Shown: one piece after another, positions 1 to 4,902 of the stretch | Layout of the letters: the number at the start of each line of letters is the position of its first letter | Position numbering within the stretch: position 1 is the stretch's first letter | From: Candidatus Methanofastidiosia archaeon | GTDB taxonomy: Archaea > Methanobacteriota_B > Thermococci > Methanofastidiosales > Methanofastidiosaceae | Direction of reading: 5' to 3' | Assembly (NCBI GenBank): GCA_003558335.1 | Contig: PWMA01000070.1 | Coordinates: 1 to 7,622, forward strand | Length of the DNA: 7,622 nucleotides | Position numbers and translations under genes: made by a program | The notes under the pieces: model-generated | The model's input: only the letters and a program-made list of their open reading frames with translations | The model's database searches: none | What the model was told of the DNA's origin: nothing

Positions 1-121
1 AAGAGACTCCAGAAACTACTGAAGATAAAGAGATCATTGAAGAACCTGCAGAAGAGGTTAAGGAAGAGACTCCAGAAACTACTGAAGATAAAGAGATCAT
101 TGAAGAACCTGCAGAAGAGGT
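1..121 (+). repeat. 63-bp tandem repeat, two copies visible (21-residue acidic protein repeat)
   Basis: Bases 1-58 are identical to bases 64-121, giving a period of 63 bp; the five bases after each identical block differ (taagg versus cgatg). Because the period is divisible by three, the repeat keeps frame and encodes a 21-residue unit of Glu, Asp, Thr, Pro and Ile (read as EETPETTEDKEIIEEPAEEV plus a linking Lys or Asp). The window starts inside the first visible copy, so the array may extend further left. Perfect identity at DNA level, including third codon positions, points to recent duplication or gene conversion, or to an assembly artefact. Confidence 0.93.
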
Positions 122-344
122 CGATGAAAATTTAGATGAAGAGCTTGACGAAACATCCCTGGGAGAAGAGGCTGAAGATGGAGAAGTTATTAAGGACACG
201 GCCTCTGAAGAAGAAGTACTAAAGAAATTATCAAATGCTGAGAAAAAGAGACTCGAAGAAGAAAGAAAAGCAATGGAAAACAGATGGAATCCCAAAACAA
301 AACTTGGTAGAATGGTAGCAAGTGGTGAGATTACCGATATATAA
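3..344 (+). CDS. rps5: Ribosomal protein uS5, acidic N-terminal extension and first conserved block (partial; ends at in-frame TAA)
   Basis: This open frame enters from the left edge and gives 113 residues before TAA at 342-344. About half of its first 61 residues are Asp or Glu, including the 21-residue tandem repeat. A highly charged, probably helical stretch follows (SEEEVLKKL...AEKKRLEEERKAMENRW). The last 20 residues, RWNPKTKLGRMVASGEITDI, are the typical start of archaeal uS5, which usually reads like W-x-PKT-x-LGR-x-V-x-x-GEIT. The same frame continues after the stop into the rest of uS5, so this is the N-terminal part of that protein and not a separate gene. Archaeal uS5 normally begins only a few residues before the WxPKT motif, so the acidic extension is unusual. 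The true start lies outside the window. An alternative reading, a distinct acidic protein ending here by design, is less likely given the conserved uS5 motif. Confidence 0.82.
   Translation, partial: ETPETTEDKEIIEEPAEEVKEETPETTEDKEIIEEPAEEVDENLDEELDETSLGEEAEDGEVIKDTASEEEVLKKLSNAEKKRLEEERKAMENRWNPKTKLGRMVASGEITDI
342..344 (+). other. In-frame TAA interrupting rps5
   Basis: The codons GAT ATA TAA CAA ATA TTA AAT AAA GGT ATC AGA ATA ATG GAA CCA are all in one frame. Read through, they align without gap to the archaeal uS5 family pattern GEIT-x-x-E-x-x-L-x-x-G-x-x-x-x-EPEIVD. The family residue at the stop position is usually Glu, so a single G-to-T change (GAA to TAA) would explain it. No indel is needed. 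Confidence 0.88.
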
Positions 345-371
345 CAAATATTAAATAAAGGTATCAGAATA

Positions 372-932
372 ATGGAACCAGAAATTGTGGATATATTGTT
401 ACCTGAGGTAACAGATCAAAATAATCAAGAAGTATTGAATATAAATATGGTCCAAAGAATGACTGACTCTGGTAGAAAAGTCAGATTTTCAGTAATTGTT
501 GTCATAGGTAATAGAAATGGATATGTAGGTCTTGGAAAGGCCAAGGCAAGGGAAGTTGGCCCTGCAATAAGAAAAGCTATTAACAATGCCAAACTCAATA
601 TAATTCAAGTTAGGAGAGGGTGTGGTAGTTGGGAATGTAAATGCGGTAATGCACATACAGTTCCATTTAGAGTCACTGGAAGATCAAGCAGTGTAACTGT
701 AACTTTACTTCCCGCTCCAAATGGTTTAGGGCTTGCCGTAAGTGGAGTTGGTAAGAAGATTCTATCTCTTGCAGGGATAAAAGATGTTTGGGCAAAATCA
801 GACGGTCAAACACAGACAACAGTCAACTTTGCTAACGCAGCTATGGAAGCTCTTTACAAAACCAACACTATGAGCACACAAGAGAGAGATATTAAGGCCA
901 TAGGAATTATGACTGGAACTACTAATAGGTGA
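372..932 (+). CDS. rps5: 30S ribosomal protein S5 (uS5), body downstream of the in-frame stop
   Basis: uS5 is a small-subunit protein that binds 16S rRNA near the mRNA entry site and helps decoding accuracy. Visible blocks are EPEIVD (residues 2-7), NMVQRMTDSGRKVRFS (the start of the dsRBD-like S5 domain), GNRNGYVGLGKAKAREVGPAIRKAI, the archaeal cysteine motif RRGCGSWECKCG followed by HTVPF, and the C-terminal domain GLGLAVSGVGKKILSLAGIKDVWAK...QTQTTVNFA. Homology extends upstream of this ATG in the same frame (345-371 and, past the TAA, 285-341), so the ATG at 372 is where an ORF caller starts and may not be the natural start. A weak AAGGT at 358-362 lies 9 nt before it and could allow reinitiation if the gene is really split. 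Without the upstream part the protein lacks about 30 conserved N-terminal residues. The gene ends at TGA 930-932, inside the ribosome binding site of rpl30. Confidence 0.93.
   Translation: MEPEIVDILLPEVTDQNNQEVLNINMVQRMTDSGRKVRFSVIVVIGNRNGYVGLGKAKAREVGPAIRKAINNAKLNIIQVRRGCGSWECKCGNAHTVPFRVTGRSSSVTVTLLPAPNGLGLAVSGVGKKILSLAGIKDVWAKSDGQTQTTVNFANAAMEALYKTNTMSTQERDIKAIGIMTGTTNR
928..932 (+). promoter_or_regulatory. Ribosome binding site GGTGA for rpl30
   Basis: GGTGA at 928-932 overlaps the rps5 stop codon and lies 5 nt before the ATG at 938. It overlaps the alternative GTG start at 929, which therefore cannot use it. This fixes the rpl30 start at 938. Confidence 0.75.
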
Positions 933-937
933 GAAAC

Positions 938-1399
938 ATGAATAGATTAGCCGTTGTAAGAGTAAGGGGGAGGGTGGATGTTAGAAAAGATATCCGTGAT
1001 ACTCTAAAAATGCTTAACTTAACTAAGACAAATCACTGCGTTATAGTAGATGACAAAGAGTCTGTTATGGGAATGTTACAGAAAGTTAAAGATTATGTTA
1101 CATATGGCCCCATTGATGCTGATACCCTGTCTAAACTCATAATTAAGTGGGGAAGGCTAGAAGGGGATGTTAGAATAACTGAAAATTATGTCAAGGAAAA
1201 GACTGGAAAGAATTTAGATACTTTTTGTAAAGACTTCCTTGAATTTAAAAATGAACTTTCAGATCTTAATTTAAAAAAAGTATTTAGACTTCACCCGCCT
1301 CATAAAGGTTATGAAGCAACAAAGAAACCCTATACTCTGGGGGGAACTCTTGGTCCAAGAGATGTAGAAATAAATGGACTAATTCAAAAAATGATTTAG
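938..1399 (+). CDS. rpl30: 50S ribosomal protein L30 (uL30), archaeal long form
   Basis: uL30 is a large-subunit protein that binds 23S rRNA. The 153-residue product starts MNRLAVVRVRGRVDVRKDIRDTL, matching the beta-strand/helix opening of the L30 fold. It then has TLKMLNLTKTNHCVIVDD and the typical archaeal segment VKDYVTYGPIDADTL. The C-terminal half, which bacterial L30 (about 60 residues) lacks, includes FRLHPPHKGYEATKKPYTLGGTLGPR, characteristic of archaeal uL30 and eukaryotic L7. I chose ATG 938 over the in-frame GTG at 929 because GGTGA sits correctly before 938 and the protein then begins at the family's usual place. It follows rps5 and precedes rpl15, the standard archaeal order. Confidence 0.96.
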   Translation: MNRLAVVRVRGRVDVRKDIRDTLKMLNLTKTNHCVIVDDKESVMGMLQKVKDYVTYGPIDADTLSKLIIKWGRLEGDVRITENYVKEKTGKNLDTFCKDFLEFKNELSDLNLKKVFRLHPPHKGYEATKKPYTLGGTLGPRDVEINGLIQKMI

Positions 1400-1409
1400 G
1401 TGTTTTAAT

Positions 1410-1865
1410 ATGATAAGAGTAAAAAAGAAGATCACGAAAATGAGAGGATCTAGAACCTGTGGAGGCGGCTGCTCTAAAAAGAGAAGAGGAGCAGGTCACA
1501 GAGGAGGCAGGGGACTTGCCGGAAGCGGTAAGAAAAAGAAAACAAAATGGACAAGAACAATACTTACAATGCCTAATCACGTTGGATCCTATGGATTTTC
1601 TAGAGATTCTTATTTAAGAAAAGATCCATCTTTCATCAATGTAGGTACAATTGAAGAAAAAATTGAAACTTTAATTGGTAAAAAGGTAGCAGAGAAGAAA
1701 CAAGGAAAAGTATATTTAGATGTTTCTAAACTTGGCGTTAAAAAAGTATGTGGAAAAGGAAACGTTAAAGGAGCTTATGTTATATCAGCTAAAGAATTCT
1801 CTAAAAAGGCTGAGGAGAAAATCTTATCAGCCGGTGGAGAAGCTGTAATAATAGGTGATAATTAA
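1410..1865 (+). CDS. rpl15: 50S ribosomal protein L15 (uL15)
   Basis: uL15 is a large-subunit assembly and structural protein with a long basic N-terminal tail that threads into 23S rRNA. The 151-residue product begins MIRVKKKITKMRGSRTCGGG and continues with CSKKRRGAGHRGGRGLAGSGKKKK, the Gly/Arg/Lys-rich archaeal L15 signature. The C-terminal globular domain ends ISAKEFSKKAEEKILSAGGE, the family's closing beta-alpha motif. AGGTG at 1398-1402, overlapping the rpl30 stop, serves as ribosome binding site 7 nt before ATG. The stop overlaps the secY start in the sequence TAATG, suggesting coupled translation. The length is normal for archaea. Confidence 0.97.
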   Translation: MIRVKKKITKMRGSRTCGGGCSKKRRGAGHRGGRGLAGSGKKKKTKWTRTILTMPNHVGSYGFSRDSYLRKDPSFINVGTIEEKIETLIGKKVAEKKQGKVYLDVSKLGVKKVCGKGNVKGAYVISAKEFSKKAEEKILSAGGEAVIIGDN

Positions 1866-2800
1866 TGGCTGCAACTGCAGGAATTCGGCAAACAATATTT
1901 AGGTTTTTACCAGAGGTAACTTTACCTAAAAAACGCATTAATCTAAAGAGGAGATTAACCTGGAGTGGATTAATGCTAGCCATTTATTTCATACTTGCTG
2001 AAATACCTGTTTATGGAATAGCTGATACTCAAATTGATTATTTTGCTGGCCTTAGGGCTATTATGGCGGGAGAAAGTGGTACTATACTGACACTAGGTAT
2101 TGGACCTGTTGTTACCGCTGGAATTATTATGCAGCTTCTGGCTGGGTCTGAAATTATAAAGTTTGATCTTTCAAGTCCTCAAGGAAAAGCAGCTTTCCAA
2201 GGAACTCAAAAGATTTTGGCTATATTATTATGCTTTTTTACAGCTATAATATGGGTAATGGGCGGTGCCTTTGGAAGGCCTGACAGTAACTTTTTGTTAT
2301 GGTTTATGATACTACAACTTGCCATAGGAGGTCTATTGGTGCTAATGATGGACGAAGTTGTAACTAAGTGGGGATTTGGTTCTGGAATATCTTTATTCAT
2401 AGCAGCTAACGTTTCCCAAAGAATACTCTGGGAAGCATTAAGTCTTGCCAGATCTCCTATAAATCCTGATGAACTGATTGGAGCGATACCTGCATTTATT
2501 AGATCATTCATTGATGGACAACCCGTTTGGATTAGAGGGGGATTGTTGCCTGATATGACACAAGTATTTTTCACATTAGTAGTTTTTGCAATAGTCGTAT
2601 ATGCCGAAGGAATGAGATTAGAAATTCCATTATCTTATGGTAAGTTTAGAGGGGCTAGGGGTAGATATCCAATTAAATTCTTATATGCCTCAAATATACC
2701 CGTAATTCTTTCAGCTGCACTATTTGCAAATGTTCAGTTAATTGCTAGAGTATTAACTGCAAGAGGTATAACCTGGCTTGGAACTTTCAATGAGATGTGA
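1865..2800 (+). CDS. secY: Preprotein translocase SecY, N-terminal part (TM1-TM7), ends at in-frame TGA
   Basis: SecY is the pore of the Sec channel that exports or inserts proteins across the cytoplasmic membrane. The visible 311 residues match archaeal SecY: PEVTLPKKRINLKRRLTWSG before TM1 (about 32-50), the plug/TM2 region with TLGIGPVVTAGIIMQLLAGSE (about 74-96), TM3 (about 112-134), TM4 (142-163), TM5 with KWGFGSGISLFIAANV (168-190), TM6 (230-250), the cytosolic 6/7 loop SYGKFRGARGRYPIKF (257-272) used for ribosome contact, and TM7 (273-296). The frame then meets TGA 2798-2800 after GTFNEM, in the outer TM7/TM8 loop, and the rest of SecY continues in the same frame up to 3238. With the TGA read as sense, the product would be 457 residues, a normal size. 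GGTGA at 1854-1858 is the ribosome binding site, 6 nt before ATG. Confidence 0.95.
   Translation: MAATAGIRQTIFRFLPEVTLPKKRINLKRRLTWSGLMLAIYFILAEIPVYGIADTQIDYFAGLRAIMAGESGTILTLGIGPVVTAGIIMQLLAGSEIIKFDLSSPQGKAAFQGTQKILAILLCFFTAIIWVMGGAFGRPDSNFLLWFMILQLAIGGLLVLMMDEVVTKWGFGSGISLFIAANVSQRILWEALSLARSPINPDELIGAIPAFIRSFIDGQPVWIRGGLLPDMTQVFFTLVVFAIVVYAEGMRLEIPLSYGKFRGARGRYPIKFLYASNIPVILSAALFANVQLIARVLTARGITWLGTFNEM
2798..2800 (+). other. In-frame TGA interrupting secY
   Basis: The codons are TTC AAT GAG ATG TGA AGT CCC CAA AGT GGC TTA ATT TAC TAC TTG ACA CCT CCT. Without the stop this reads GTFNEM-x-SPQSGLIYYLTPPRS, the usual archaeal TM7/TM8 loop in which a short turn is followed by xSGxxYYLTPP. A Gly would fit the turn, so GGA to TGA (one G-to-T change) is the simplest explanation; Arg or Trp codons are also one step away. 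Confidence 0.88.
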
Positions 2801-2827
2801 AGTCCCCAAAGTGGCTTAATTTACTAC

Positions 2828-3238
2828 TTGACACCTCCTCGTAGCATTGAAGTTTTATTATTTGAACCGTTTAGGGCATTATTTTATTTACTTGTATTTG
2901 TAGGGCTTTGTGCATTGTTTGCAGTTCTTTGGATTGATCTAACTGGAATGGGTCCCAAGGATGTTGCCAAAAAACTTCAGGGTTCAGGAATGCAAATACC
3001 GGGATTTAGAAGAGACATAAGAATATTGGAAAAAGTTCTTGATCGTTATATCCCTCCCATCACAATAATGGGAGGTATATTTGTAGGCCTTCTTGCAACA
3101 TTTGCAGATTTTACAGGTGCTTTGGGTACCGGTACAGGAATACTTTTAACCGTAGGTATAGTTTATAGAATGTACGAAGAACTCGCAAAAGAGCAAATGG
3201 GTGAAATGATGCCTGGATTTAGGCAATTTTTAGGATAG
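2828..3238 (+). CDS. secY: Preprotein translocase SecY, C-terminal part (TM8-TM10)
   Basis: This is the remainder of secY after the in-frame TGA. Homology in fact runs from 2801 (SPQSGLIYY), and the TTG at 2828 is only the first alternative start codon. The 136 residues contain TM8 (about 15-37), the large basic cytosolic 8/9 loop with DLTGMGPKDVAKKL and GFRRDIRILEKVLDRYIPP (about 37-77), TM9 TIMGGIFVGLLATFADFTGA (79-98) and TM10 GTGTGILLTVGIVYRMYEEL (100-119). The pattern GALGxGTGILLTVxIVYRMYE is strongly conserved in archaeal SecY. I see no convincing ribosome binding site before 2828, so separate translation is not supported. The gene ends at TAG 3236-3238, ten bases before the next gene. 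It should be treated as one gene with 1865-2800. Confidence 0.92.
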   Translation: MTPPRSIEVLLFEPFRALFYLLVFVGLCALFAVLWIDLTGMGPKDVAKKLQGSGMQIPGFRRDIRILEKVLDRYIPPITIMGGIFVGLLATFADFTGALGTGTGILLTVGIVYRMYEELAKEQMGEMMPGFRQFLG

Positions 3239-3247
3239 GTGTGAATA

Positions 3248-3802
3248 ATGAGTATATTTGACGCTATATTAAATCCCGTATATGGGTTACTGGATCTAGT
3301 ATTTGGATGGTTATTTGACTATGGTGCAATGTATGCGATACTGGTAGTTGCAATAGTCATAGGAACATTTCTTACGTTGGTCCAATATCTTCTTGTAGAT
3401 CAAAAAGAGCTTAAAAATATAAGAAAAGAGACCAGCTCTTTTCAGAAGGAAATGCTTGCTGCTCAAAGAGCAAATGATAAAAATAAAGTAAAGAAGCTTC
3501 AAAAAAAGAAGCCAAGAATCGATGAAATGCAAAAGAAAATGATGTCAATGTCATTTAAACCATTATATATAACTATGATTCCAATATTTTTATTCTTCTC
3601 ATGGCTTAGGCAATCTCCTGCAGTAGATATGGTTGACCCTGTAGTTGTTAGACTGCCCTTTGATACCTTTATTGTTGAAATGATGCACAGGGGAAGTCCG
3701 GCAGGATACCAAACTGGAGATTGGTTAGGATGGCTTGGATGGTACATATTTTCAAGTTCAGTAGTATCCAATATAATCAGAAAGATAATAGGAATGGCTT
3801 AG
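3248..3802 (+). CDS. EMC3/TMCO1-type membrane insertase homologue (DUF106, archaeal YidC-like)
   Basis: The 184-residue membrane protein has the arrangement of the DUF106 family: a first TM at about 26-50, a long charged coiled coil at about 52-98 (QKELKNIRKETSSFQKEMLA...KVKKLQKKKPRIDEMQKKMM), a second TM at about 103-120 after MSFKPLYITM, and a third near the C terminus (about 157-178). DUF106 proteins belong to the Oxa1/YidC/EMC3 superfamily, in which the cytosolic coiled coil can contact ribosomes and the TMs form a hydrophilic groove for inserting small membrane proteins. The insertase role is inferred from family membership. The gene sits directly after secY and among ribosomal genes, which fits co-translational insertion. 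In many archaea adk lies between secY and this gene; here it does not. AGGTG at 3237-3241 is the likely ribosome binding site. Confidence 0.9.
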   Translation: MSIFDAILNPVYGLLDLVFGWLFDYGAMYAILVVAIVIGTFLTLVQYLLVDQKELKNIRKETSSFQKEMLAAQRANDKNKVKKLQKKKPRIDEMQKKMMSMSFKPLYITMIPIFLFFSWLRQSPAVDMVDPVVVRLPFDTFIVEMMHRGSPAGYQTGDWLGWLGWYIFSSSVVSNIIRKIIGMA

Positions 3803-3814
3803 AGGTGAGAAATT

Positions 3815-4090
3815 ATGCCGAGACCAATGTACAGATCAAAATCGTTGAAAAGAAAAAAACTTAGGACACCCTCTGGAAAAGTTGTAACACACTATACAGG
3901 AAAAAGAACTGGTAAACCTCATTGTTATGAATGCGGAGCCATTCTTGGCGGAGTTCCAAGGGGTTTGAGACCTTATGAAATGAGCAGATTACCAAAAACT
4001 AAAAAGAGACCTGAAAGAAAATTTGGAGGAGTTCTCTGTCCCAAATGTTTAACTGTTATGATTAAAAAGGAAGTAAGAGGACAAGTCTAA
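3815..4090 (+). CDS. rpl34e: 50S ribosomal protein L34e (eL34)
   Basis: eL34 is a small large-subunit protein found in archaea and eukaryotes but not in bacteria. The 91-residue product begins MPRPMYRSKSLKRKKLRTPS, has the conserved THYTGKRTGKPHCYECGAIL segment, then GVPRGLRPYEMSRLPKTKKRPERKFGG in two conserved stretches, and ends with VLCPKCLTVMI. Cysteines C37, C40, C75 and C78 form two CxxC pairs that would bind one zinc ion. The length is typical. GAGGTGAG at 3802-3809 is a strong ribosome binding site six bases from the ATG. The stop overlaps the cmk start as TAATG. Confidence 0.97.
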   Translation: MPRPMYRSKSLKRKKLRTPSGKVVTHYTGKRTGKPHCYECGAILGGVPRGLRPYEMSRLPKTKKRPERKFGGVLCPKCLTVMIKKEVRGQV

Positions 4091-4632
4091 TGCGAGTTAC
4101 TATCGGAGGGCCTCCGGGTAGTGGAAAAACAACTGTTTCAAAATTAGTTTCAAAAGAGCTTCAATACAATCATATATATACCGGAGATATTTTTAGAAAC
4201 TTAGCAAAAGAAAAAGGAGTTTCTTTAGAAGATTTTTCCAAATTGGCAGAGAAAGATGATTCAATAGATATAGAAGTAGATAGAAGACAAAAAGAATTAG
4301 GAAAGCAGGAAAATATAATTCTTGAAGGCAGAATGGCAAGATTTATGATTAATCCTGATTTAAGCGTCTGGATCACAGCCTCTTTTGATGAGAGGATTAA
4401 AAGAATCTCTGAAAGAGAAAATCTTGATTATGAAGCTGTATATAAAGAAACGAAAGCAAGGGAAAAAAGCGAAATAATTAGATATCAAAAGATTTATAAT
4501 GTGGATATATCTAATCTGGATTCATATGATCTTGTGATTAACTCACTTAGAATCAATGCTGAAGGAGTAAGTCGGATTATAATTGCAGCAATAAAAAATA
4601 TATCACCGGTACCAAAGGGCGACCGGGTATAA
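4090..4632 (+). CDS. cmk: Cytidylate kinase (CMP kinase), archaeal type
   Basis: The enzyme phosphorylates CMP (and dCMP) with ATP to CDP, in cytosolic pyrimidine nucleotide supply. The 180-residue product opens with the P-loop GGPPGSGKTT (residues 6-15; Lys13 and Thr14 bind the nucleotide phosphates). Next come the acceptor-site region YTGDIFRNLAKEKGVSLEDF and DIEVDRRQKELG, then ILEGRMARFMI, the Walker B-like VWITASFDERIKRISERE and the arginine-bearing lid. This layout is that of the archaeal CMP kinase family normally found between rpl34e and rpl14e. Adenylate kinase is a related alternative, but the GDIFRxLAKEKGxSLEDF pattern and the gene position favour cmk. GAGG at 4077-4080 may serve as ribosome binding site, and translation is probably coupled to rpl34e through TAATG. 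Confidence 0.94.
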   Translation: MRVTIGGPPGSGKTTVSKLVSKELQYNHIYTGDIFRNLAKEKGVSLEDFSKLAEKDDSIDIEVDRRQKELGKQENIILEGRMARFMINPDLSVWITASFDERIKRISERENLDYEAVYKETKAREKSEIIRYQKIYNVDISNLDSYDLVINSLRINAEGVSRIIIAAIKNISPVPKGDRV

Positions 4633-4635
4633 ATT

Positions 4636-4643
4636 GGAGGTGA
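4636..4643 (+). promoter_or_regulatory. Strong ribosome binding site GGAGGTGA for rpl14e
   Basis: GGAGGTGA at 4636-4643, four bases before ATG 4648, is the longest match in this window to the expected anti-Shine-Dalgarno complement. It supports ATG 4648 over the internal ATG at 4654. Confidence 0.75.
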
Positions 4644-4647
4644 CGTA

Positions 4648-4902
4648 ATGGCAATGGAAATTGGTAGAGTTTGCACAAAACTTTTAGGAAGAGAAGCAGG
4701 TAAAAACTGCGTCGTTGTAGAAATAGTAAATAAAAACTTTGTCGTTGTTTCAGGACCTAAGGAAATAACAGGCATTAAGAGAAGAAGATGCAATATAAAA
4801 CATCTTGAACCGTGGAATACTAAAATTGACATTGAGAAAAGTGCAGCTGATGATACCCTTAAGGAGGCCATAGAAAAGGCCAAAATAGAGGGGTATAGTT
4901 GA
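4648..4902 (+). CDS. rpl14e: 50S ribosomal protein L14e (eL14)
   Basis: eL14 is an archaeal/eukaryotic large-subunit protein with a KOW-like SH3 barrel. The 84-residue product shows MEIGRVCTKLLGREAGKNCV, the usual opening (xxxIGRxCxKxxGREAGxxCVVV), followed by VVSGPKEITGIKRRRCNIKHLEP, which is also typical, and a short helical C terminus KEAIEKAKIEGYS. Methionine 3 (ATG 4654) is an alternative start, but the Shine-Dalgarno spacing favours 4648. The stop codon TGA at 4900-4902 overlaps the TTG start of cbf5. The pair eL14 and Cbf5 is a conserved archaeal neighbourhood. Confidence 0.96.
   Translation: MAMEIGRVCTKLLGREAGKNCVVVEIVNKNFVVVSGPKEITGIKRRRCNIKHLEPWNTKIDIEKSAADDTLKEAIEKAKIEGYS

Noticed and set aside
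1..121. CRISPR array or mobile-element terminal repeat
   Set aside because: The two units are directly abutting, without spacers, keep the reading frame and encode a protein repeat. No palindrome, transposase or inverted repeat is present.
929..937. GTG start for rpl30 at 929
   Set aside because: It overlaps the GGTGA ribosome binding site and adds three residues not typical of the family. ATG 938 has correct spacing.
1284..1580. Antisense open frame opposite rpl30/rpl15
   Set aside because: It lies opposite two well-conserved genes, spans their junction, has no ribosome binding site or family resemblance, and is a frame shadow.
2798..2800. TGA in secY as a selenocysteine codon
   Set aside because: SecY is not a known selenoprotein family, the site is a variable loop without a catalytic role, and archaeal SECIS elements lie in untranslated regions, of which there is essentially none here.
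342..2800. Alternative genetic code with TAA or TGA read as sense
   Set aside because: TAA ends rpl15, rpl34e, cmk, cbf5 and rps4, and TGA ends rps5, rpl14e and rps13, at the expected protein lengths. A general reassignment does not fit.
4494..4883. Antisense open frame of 129 codons opposite cmk/rpl14e
   Set aside because: It is opposite two recognised genes and hydrophobic only because it mirrors AT-rich, Lys/Glu-rich coding sequence. The same applies to the other minus-strand frames, for example 2206-2574 and 3499-3771.
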